DNA of 64,000 bases from Diphasiastrum complanatum (taxonomy: Eukaryota; Streptophyta; Lycopodiopsida; Lycopodiales; Lycopodiaceae): the NCBI GenBank assembly GCA_029204225.1, contig CM055106.1:36736361-36800360 (forward strand), read 5' to 3'. The translations under genes and the position numbers were made by a program. This document shows, piece after piece, positions 56,345-64,000 of the stretch. The notes under the pieces were generated by a model. That model searched no databases and had not been told where the DNA came from. It saw only the letters and a list, made by a program, of their open reading frames with translations. The first letter of the stretch is position 1. Each line of letters starts with the position of its first letter.

Positions 56345-56495
56345 TAATACCGTTTTTAGTGTGGACTCAAAAAGTTACGTTACGTAGATTTCAAATTTGA
56401 GTGTTTTGATTGGTCCATGTGTAAGAAAAAATTGTGAAAAAATATAAAAAGAATCTTTACAAAGGGTCTTTTTTGGATTTAGAACTCCTCTAATG
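56345..56495. mobile_element. MITE-like family member, right half only
   Basis: Nearly identical to 37440-37600 (TTTTTAGTGTGGACTCAAAA, ATTTGAGTGTTTTGATTGG, GAACTCCTCTAATG). Ends exactly at G 56495, where copia RNase H coding begins. The left half is missing. Confidence 0.82.
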
Positions 56496-56876
56496 AGGAA
56501 GCAAAAATCAGTTGTGCTTTTTTCGACAAAGGCAGAGTACATTGCAACATGTCAAGCTTCAAAAAAAGCTGTATGGGTTAGGTTATTGCTTCACGACTTC
56601 ATACATCACACTCAATTTAATGCTACCACCATTCTGTGTGACAACTTGAGCTGTATTTCATTGACACTGAATTCCAACTTTCATGGCAAATCCAAGCACA
56701 TAGAAATCCAATATCATATCATTCGGGAGAAAGTTTTCTCAGGACAAGTGATCCTTCAATACTACTCCACAACAAAAATGATCACAGACATCTTCACCAA
56801 AGCACTTCCCAGGATCAAGCACCAGAAGTTCTTCAACATGCTGAACCTGACGAAGATACCAAGGCACCAACCGTGA
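56496..56876 (+). pseudogene. Copia family B RNase H, 3' part
   Basis: An open frame of about 125 residues carrying the C-terminal half of copia RNase H: RKQKSVVLFSTKAEYIATC, then LCDNLSCISLTLN, then HIEIQYHIIREKVFSGQ, DIFTKALPRIKHQKFF and the end KIPRHQP. RT and the RNase H N-terminus are missing, replaced by the MITE fragment directly upstream. The tail is the same as at 22379-22500. It stops just before the purine tract and LTR. Confidence 0.9.
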
Positions 56877-56877
56877 T

Positions 56878-57879
56878 CTTAAGGGGGACTGTTGGAAATT
56901 AAGCCCACAGTTGCCTCTTGGTGAATGACTAATTTCTATTTCATGATTCTTCTTGCATGACTATTGATCATTGATCTAGGGGACTCAGGTGAAACCAACT
57001 TTGGTTCTACGCCTGATCATCTGATATCTACAAGAATACCAATTTTAGACAGCCAATTTATTTGAAGAACGTCTACAACGGGCTTCTGGCTGATCTCCAA
57101 CAAAGGGTAACCAATCCTGTCATAATTTCAAGTTCAAATGTTAAGTTCAATAATTTGAAGTCATTGAAGATTTGGCCATCTTCAAGGACTTCCACAAAAT
57201 TAGCATTCAGAACAAGCCTGCAAAAATACATTACTTTCGCGACAGTCTGCAAAAATACTCTAACAGTCTACAAAAATGAACTATGTTTTCAATAGCTTCA
57301 ACTTTTTTGCATTTTCCCGAAATGCGACACTTGCATAGCTCAAAAGTTTAACTTATGCAATTCAAAAAGTTTAACTGTTTTTAACACCTTCGGCTTTTTT
57401 GCATTTTCCCAAAAAATGCGAAGAGAGAGAAAAATTTTGAAGGTCATCTATTTTCATAAGTTAAACTGTTTCAAGGGCACCTTCAGCTTTTTTGCAAAAT
57501 CTTGAAGAGAGAGAAAATGCTGAAGGTTGTCTATTTTGAACAAGGAACGTTCCCAATCACTTTTCGAAATTTGTGAAGTGAGAGAAAACCACTTCACGTA
57601 AAATGCAAAGTGAGAGAATTTGTGACATCCTCATCCGCATCAACGATGCTAAATTATTGACCATATACACTATGTACAGTTGTCACAAAAGCCATATACT
57701 TCCAAGTACAACAGCTATCCTAATTAGGTGACAAGCATTGAATGTAATTAATACATGGATGAAATCTATAAATAGATCATCCGAGTACAGATTAGTGGTT
57801 GCTCCGTCCATAAGACACATTATTTGAGCATCCCAATTACGCCGTCTGTTTGGTTGTAATTGCTATTGGTATTGTGCAA
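56878..57879 (+). repeat. Copia family B purine tract and 3' LTR
   Basis: TTAAGGGGGAC (polypurine tract, 56879-56889) is followed by an LTR from TGTTGGAAATT (56890) to ATTGTGCA (57879), about 990 bp. It is longer than the minus-strand copies (about 854 and 868 bp) because of an extra segment around 57330-57600. Confidence 0.88.
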
Positions 57880-59242
57880 AACTAATCGACCCTCAGCATG
57901 CAACCCAACTTTCTAGTTTGACCCTCTGTATTTCGACTCTATTTGACCCTGAATCAGAATACCTAAATGGATGTCCCATTTATATCCAATCTATCAAGCA
58001 ATTAGGATAACGAATAGCAGGGCATGCTCATCAACGGGTACAGGGTAGCAACCATACCTATTTCATTATGAGCAACAGACTGTCAACATTGCACACCCTC
58101 GCTCATTTCAACCTTCAAGTAGGAGTAGGGTGAGAGGGGATGTGTGATTCTCCAAGTCATTGGCCTTTGTGCTTAACTGCTATATGGGAACAAAGGACTT
58201 ATAATATGGAAAACATATGGAGATAGATGTGTGTGTAATTGAGTGAAAGAGTGATTCATGCTAGTTCTGATCCTACACAACTAGACTAAGTGTATGGGAG
58301 AGGCAAATGTATTGGAACCATCATTGTAATTATCCTAAATCTAACTGATTACTTAATCCCACCATTAGCGGTACTGGTTGCCTCATCTAAATGTTTGTCG
58401 ACAACCAGTGTTTCCCATTTTCATTCCACCATTTTGCTGAACTTCACTGATATATCCTTATTTCCATTATAATGACTAATTTTTGCTCTGGTGTTTGGGG
58501 AATGACATCTCTTATATTGCAATAATTATTGAATTTTGTAATAAGCAGGCTACGACATCAATACTTGATGCCTTACCTATATGGTTTGACACAATTTTTC
58601 ATGCTTTTGCTCCTCCTATGCTTGGCTTACATGGTAAATTCCAATCTTTCTTGAAAGCTTTTCAACCTTTTGTATTTTCACATGATCTTGATAGAACAAC
58701 TTCTAATCTAGAGATAGCTTGTTTTCATGATGCTGCTGGCTTCGTATTCCAAGCAAATAATATGTGAAGATAAACAAGTTTCTCTATTATCCTTACCTTT
58801 GCATGAAGAGTACAAATATGCATTTTTTTAAAGGAATCGACAAAATAGGTATATTCCAATTTGGATCTAATTTTCTCTTGTTATACCTATACTTCTTGTA
58901 ACATCTTTTGCCATTTTCATGCAGTATACAAGGATGCTTAGATATAGCTCCATGAGACAAATTCTACATGCATTTTAAAGTTTTCAAATCACCTGCCAAA
59001 TGCCATTCCACATTGAAATCTCCTTTTTCGGGTACATTGAGCTTTACACCATCCATATACTCTTTGATGATCCGAGGATAAAATGTTTTGCAGAATATCC
59101 ATGATATAATATCATAATCCTCTTTTAGAACCTATCAACAGAATTGTACCATCAGATTTACAAATCAACATAACTTGTTGGTTCGATCATAAATAATGTT
59201 AATTAGCCTAACCAGAAATTCTAATCCTATTTCATTAATAAA
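57880..59242. other. Intergenic DNA, one unrecognised ORF
   Basis: An ORF of 94 codons at 58483-58767 has moderately coding-like composition but no recognised motif. Nothing else is seen. Confidence 0.35.
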
Positions 59243-59746
59243 TCAGTTAAGATACCTAGAAAGCAGCCAACCACTAGATATCATTTTCTGATTGCAGTTA
59301 AGATGTCTAGAAAGTAGCCAACCACTAGATCCATTTTTCGATTGGACATTGAAGTTAAAATCTCCTTGATTGATTGATTGTTCAAGTGCACCATTCATGA
59401 GAGTTATACTAACCCTTTCCATCTTTTGCCTTTTAATAATTTTCGACTCAACTAACTTGAGTACTATGATTATTTTACCAGTTACCATTTCCATTGTGAT
59501 GTCATAGACAATAATCATATATCTCAACAATTGATTTACATCAACAAACAAGTTGTTTGATTCAAAAATAGATCTGCCTTCAATCTGATATGTCCCTTTA
59601 ACATGAAATGGGGTGTCTATAATTCTATGCATTCCTATGTTAAAGCTATTTTTCTCATGCTTCAGATGATATGACCTTTGAAGAAGAACTTTCTTGATAC
59701 AAACTTGCTTAAATGCTTCTCTGATAAAGTTTGAAAATTGTACCAT
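59243..59746 (-). CDS. Unrecognised ORF, 167 codons
   Basis: The longest open frame outside the known elements and the WRKY gene. It is rich in Ile/Lys/Asn with hydrophobic patches (NLFVDVNQLLRYMIIVYDI). Its C-terminus repeats the peptide SSGWLLSRHLN / SSGWLLSRYLN because a DNA unit of about 47 bp is duplicated at 59256-59340. No signal peptide, membrane helix or known domain is evident. The start is only the first available codon. It may be an exon of a longer gene or a chance frame in AT-rich DNA. Confidence 0.25.
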   Translation of the reverse strand: MVQFSNFIREAFKQVCIKKVLLQRSYHLKHEKNSFNIGMHRIIDTPFHVKGTYQIEGRSIFESNNLFVDVNQLLRYMIIVYDITMEMVTGKIIIVLKLVESKIIKRQKMERVSITLMNGALEQSINQGDFNFNVQSKNGSSGWLLSRHLNCNQKMISSGWLLSRYLN

Positions 59747-61188
<1,442 letters not shown>

Positions 61189-61221
61189 AGGGTCTTTTTC
61201 TAATTTGAAACTCCTCTAATG
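61189..61221. mobile_element. MITE-like family right terminus only
   Basis: AGGGTCTTTTTCTAATTTGAAA-type sequence ending CTCCTCTAATG matches the right end of the 37222 element. No left end is nearby. Confidence 0.55.
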
Positions 61222-61299
61222 ATTGGCTAAGATTGAAGACATCATGTGAGCTTGGTGATTGGATGATGAATTCATTGGGGATAGCACTCAGAGAGATGC

Positions 61300-61675
61300 T
61301 ATGGTTGCTTATGTTTGGTGCATCATTGGTTGCATAGGTGATGCTCTAGTAAGGTTAGCTTGCTTAGATTGGTTCTTCTTCTTGAAACAGATTGATGCAT
61401 AGTGTCCTTTCTTGCCACAGAAAAAACACTTGATCTTTGACAACTTCTTGCCACTGGATGTTGCAGCTTGTGAGGACTAATCCTCACCACCTTCTTTGGC
61501 TTTGTCCTTCTTGAAGTGTTGTTGTCCTTTGCCCTTGCCTCTTGACTTGTCTCGGATGAAGAGTGCTTTGTCATCTCCACCATCTTTCAATGAAAGTTTG
61601 TTGATCCTCAGCATCTTGTTCTCTTGCTTGCTTTCTTCAGCAATGAGAAGACCTTGAGTTGAATTTTTAACACTC
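61300..61675 (-). pseudogene. Retroelement gag zinc-knuckle remnant
   Basis: The minus strand reads INKLSLKDGGDDKALFI, a Lys/Gly-rich stretch and then KIKCFFCGKKGHYASICFKK, a complete C-x2-C-x4-H-x4-C zinc knuckle, near 61440-61370. One stop lies before it. The sequence begins at about 61675, right after a copia purine tract and LTR start (GAAGAGGGAGTGTTAAAAATTC), so it abuts the 3' end of another element. The superfamily is uncertain, but the knuckle is clear. Confidence 0.75.
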
Positions 61676-61705
61676 CCTCTTCAACTAGTTTTAGCATAGA
61701 TTTAA
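61676..61705 (-). promoter_or_regulatory. Copia 3' end: purine tract and LTR start
   Basis: The minus strand reads ATGCTAAAACTAGTTGAAGA then GGGAGTG and is similar to the 3' end of family D at 38912-38940 (ATGCTAAAACTAGTTAAAAA). The LTR is cut off after about 20 bases. Confidence 0.6.
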
Positions 61706-61965
61706 CCATACTACTTTGATACATCTTAAGAAGGATATCCATCCTAAGTATAGACCTCCTTTTTATGGTTTTATAGTAGCTTTTATAACTGATATAGAGA
61801 ATAGTGTCCACATTGGATGCTTCACTATTTCTTACATCAATTTTACATATCAAGATGTAACTCAAACATGAAGAACCAAATGGAATGTAAATGCAATGAT
61901 TCCTCCATGCTTCCAACTTTGAACTCTCTGGAAAATAACAGCAACCAAACAATAAATGTGAGTAA

Positions 61966-62660
61966 TTAACCAATGCTTGCATGTCTCCTGCATCTTTGTC
62001 CTTCCTTGATATGTCTCCACCATGAAAATCCATGAATGAGCCTCCATCTCCATCTTGCCAAAAAGATAACATCAAATATTGATGCCTTGACAATGAATGA
62101 GTGATGTAATGAGTCTCCCTTAGCTTCATTTCCATCAGTTAAAAAACAATGCAAAACAATGTAACTAGTTTCACCATTTCTTGACAAGTTGCACACATTC
62201 ACTTGAAATTGCTCAAACATGATATTGAACAAGTAAAATAAACTTGAAAAACACTTCCTTGCTGCTCCCTTGACCTTACTTGACTCTTCAATAACCTTGA
62301 AAAATAGATCCAAAGTATCTTTGCCACTTGACTTTCCTGTGATGCTCTTGACTAGCTTCAAATTACCACCTTTCCTTGTGTGTTGTTGAAGCCCTTTGAG
62401 ATCAACCTCTTGATCTTACACTTGACCATAAAAGCCATTGAAAAAAACTCTTTTTTCAGATCCATTAGTTGCATCCATTCCATGAAAACCACCATCCACT
62501 TGCATAGTATCATCTACACAAGACGATTCACCAAAATATGTGAGAAATGCAAAATGAGTAACTTCCAATTGCTTACCATTCTCATCATAAGTGAGCCTCA
62601 AAGGTTTTTCCCTTTGCCTTGATGTACTCCTTGGATTTTGATTTGAAGCTGGCTCTTCAA
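61966..62660 (-). other. Coding-like segment of unknown origin
   Basis: One minus-strand frame is open from about 62660 to 62140 except for a single TAA at 62413-62415. It reads LRLTYDENGKQLEVTHFAFL and, after the stop, KSITGKSSGKDTLDLFFKV. No domain is recognised. It lies between the integrase remnant on its right and the copia 3' end on its left. It could be a captured host-gene fragment or part of an element's non-conserved region. Confidence 0.3.
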
Positions 62661-63765
62661 GTCATAGATTTGGAACCTTCACATAAGGTTTTATTCTTCC
62701 TCTCGGCCACTCCATTTTGTTGTGGTGTCCTTGGGCTTGTGTACTCCCTCTCGATCCCATTTGCATCACAAAATGCTTTGAACTTGGTAGAAACGTACTC
62801 ACCACCAATGTCACTCCTCAAGCACTAGATCTTTGTAGAAAAGTGGACCTCCCTTTCCATCTTGAACTTGACAAAGACATCAAACATCTTATATTTGCTC
62901 TTTAGTAGATACACCCAACAAAATCTACTAAAATCATCAACAAAGGTCACATAAATCTTAGCACCTCCATTTCTAATTGTAGTAACGCCATGGATATCTG
63001 AATGCACAAGTTGAAAAGGCTTACTTGACCTTGATGTAGATCTCTTGTAAGGGTAACCTATGTGACTTTGATAAAGCACATTGCTCAAAAACATGATTAA
63101 TGCTTGATAAAGAATTGGGAAGACCAAAAACAACCTGCCTCTTTGCCATCACCTCCAATGACTTGTAGTTGAGATGCCCCAATCTCTTGTGCCATACCTC
63201 TTGCATTGACAATTTCTCCTTTACCATACATCCAACTTGGTTAGGAACAACACAAGATAAAGTTTGAACAATTTACCTTGCCTCTTCCCTTTTGCAATCA
63301 ATGCATTCTCCTTCTTGATCAAACAAGCATTACCAACAAACTCCACTTTGAATCCCTTGTCAAAAGCATTTGACTCACACTAAGAAGGTTCTTAGTGATA
63401 GATGGAATGAACAAAACATCTTTCAATTTCACATTTCTAGTAGTAGAGAGAGAAATAGGAATTGTGCCAATCACTTTGATTGCACACTCACCATCATTGG
63501 CTGTGTAGATCACCTTCTTATCACCTTCAAATGCCATCAATGATGAATAATACTCCTCCTGATATGTCATATGTGATGTAGCTCCACTATCAATCCTCCA
63601 AGGATCAATGTCTCCATGATTAGCCAACAAGCAAGATGACATAACAAAAGCATCATTTGGATTTTCTTCATCAACACCATCTTCATCAAGAGTTAGATTG
63701 ATTTGCTTCTCACCTTGATCTCTCTTCTTCTTGAAGCAATCACTAGAACGGTGAAGATTTCAAGT
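62661..63765 (-). pseudogene. Copia family D protease-integrase remnant
   Basis: Minus-strand order. A broken zinc-knuckle end (CFKKKRDQG near 63725) comes first. Protease follows (63642-63319) with the active-site motif WRIDSGATSHM and LFIPSITKNLLSVSQM. The GAG-pre-integrase/HHCC finger is at 63227-63021 (VWHKRLGHLNYKSLEVM; CALSKSHRL) and the integrase core at 63133-62680 (FQLVHSDIHGV; FVDDFSRFCW; QQNGVAERKN). It ends after the third catalytic residue at about 62661. Several frameshifts are present. It resembles 35560-36571 closely enough to call the same family. RT and RNase H are absent. Confidence 0.88.
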
Positions 63766-64000
63766 CCCTCCTATATTTTTCTTTTGGTTTTGGGTCTAAT
63801 TTGTAATTTGAACATGTACCAGATCAATTGCAGATGACCTAGTAAGGCTAGCGGCTGTTGCTCTACATGACGCATGATCATGTTGCTAGCATTGTGTCCC
63901 GTCGGAGTGCACTTGGATAACTCTGCATGCAAAGATAGCCATGGATCTTTCACACCAACATCGTCTTGTTGGCTTTGAAACCATTTGAGAGCCAAAACAT
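63766..64000 (-). other. Window edge, short unrecognised frame
   Basis: A 74-codon minus-strand frame (63995-63771) has no clear motif. By position it could be the remains of the same element's gag, but this is not shown by similarity. Confidence 0.3.

Overview
The window looks like repeat-dense nuclear DNA of a land plant, most likely a seed plant. The support is one multi-exon group IIb WRKY transcription factor gene with the family's typical VQR-type intron, degenerate Ty1/copia elements using the tRNA-iMet primer site TGGTATCAGAGC, a plant L1-type LINE, a TNP2-type CACTA transposase remnant, and a short CCCTAAA telomere-type array. No species can be named from the sequence. The only gene that reads as intact is the WRKY gene at 42531-45221 (5 exons, about 695 residues). 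No rRNA, convincing tRNA, organellar insert or CRISPR array was seen.

Layout, left to right. 1-3650: AT-rich DNA with a long (TC)n array and a poly-G run. 3696-6716: a decayed LINE on the minus strand. 6753-8620: an unrecognised, decayed multi-exon gene on the plus strand. 8837-10600: 5' end of a copia element (family A: LTR, primer site, gag). 11589-14203: copia RT/RNase H remnant on the minus strand enclosed by an inverted repeat. 14204-20670: AT-rich DNA with no recognisable gene. 20671-24793: a copia element (family B, minus) that has lost gag, protease and most of RT/RNase H, with a 615-bp tandem duplication over one edge. 25540-26014: a gag-like remnant. 26015-29846: a second family A copia on the minus strand, also without RT/RNase H. 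29850-34750: a mosaic of dispersed repeats, hairpins and (CT)n/(CA)n arrays. 34752-39497: a copia element of family D (plus), interrupted by a 379-bp MITE-like insertion. 41340-45700: the WRKY gene with an upstream cluster of W-box and G-box motifs. 47074-48560: a second copy of the (CT)n-bearing mosaic repeat, with (CCCTAAA)3. 48675-50480: TNP2 transposase remnant. 50527-50890: another MITE-like copy. 51030-51225: a long (GA)n array. 56345-57879: 3' end of a family B copia with its LTR next to a MITE fragment. 59243-59746: an unrecognised ORF. 61189-63765: copia gag and protease-integrase remnants on the minus strand.

Recurring themes are copia elements that keep LTRs and priming sites but have lost polymerase or gag; several repeat families that carry long (CT)n arrays at fixed positions; and a family of about 60-77 nt imperfect palindromes (GGTCGGAA...TTCCGACC) found five times. 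The WRKY gene is an island of coding sequence whose own fourth intron is filled by a (CT)n array. Everything else is best read as non-functional or parasitic DNA.
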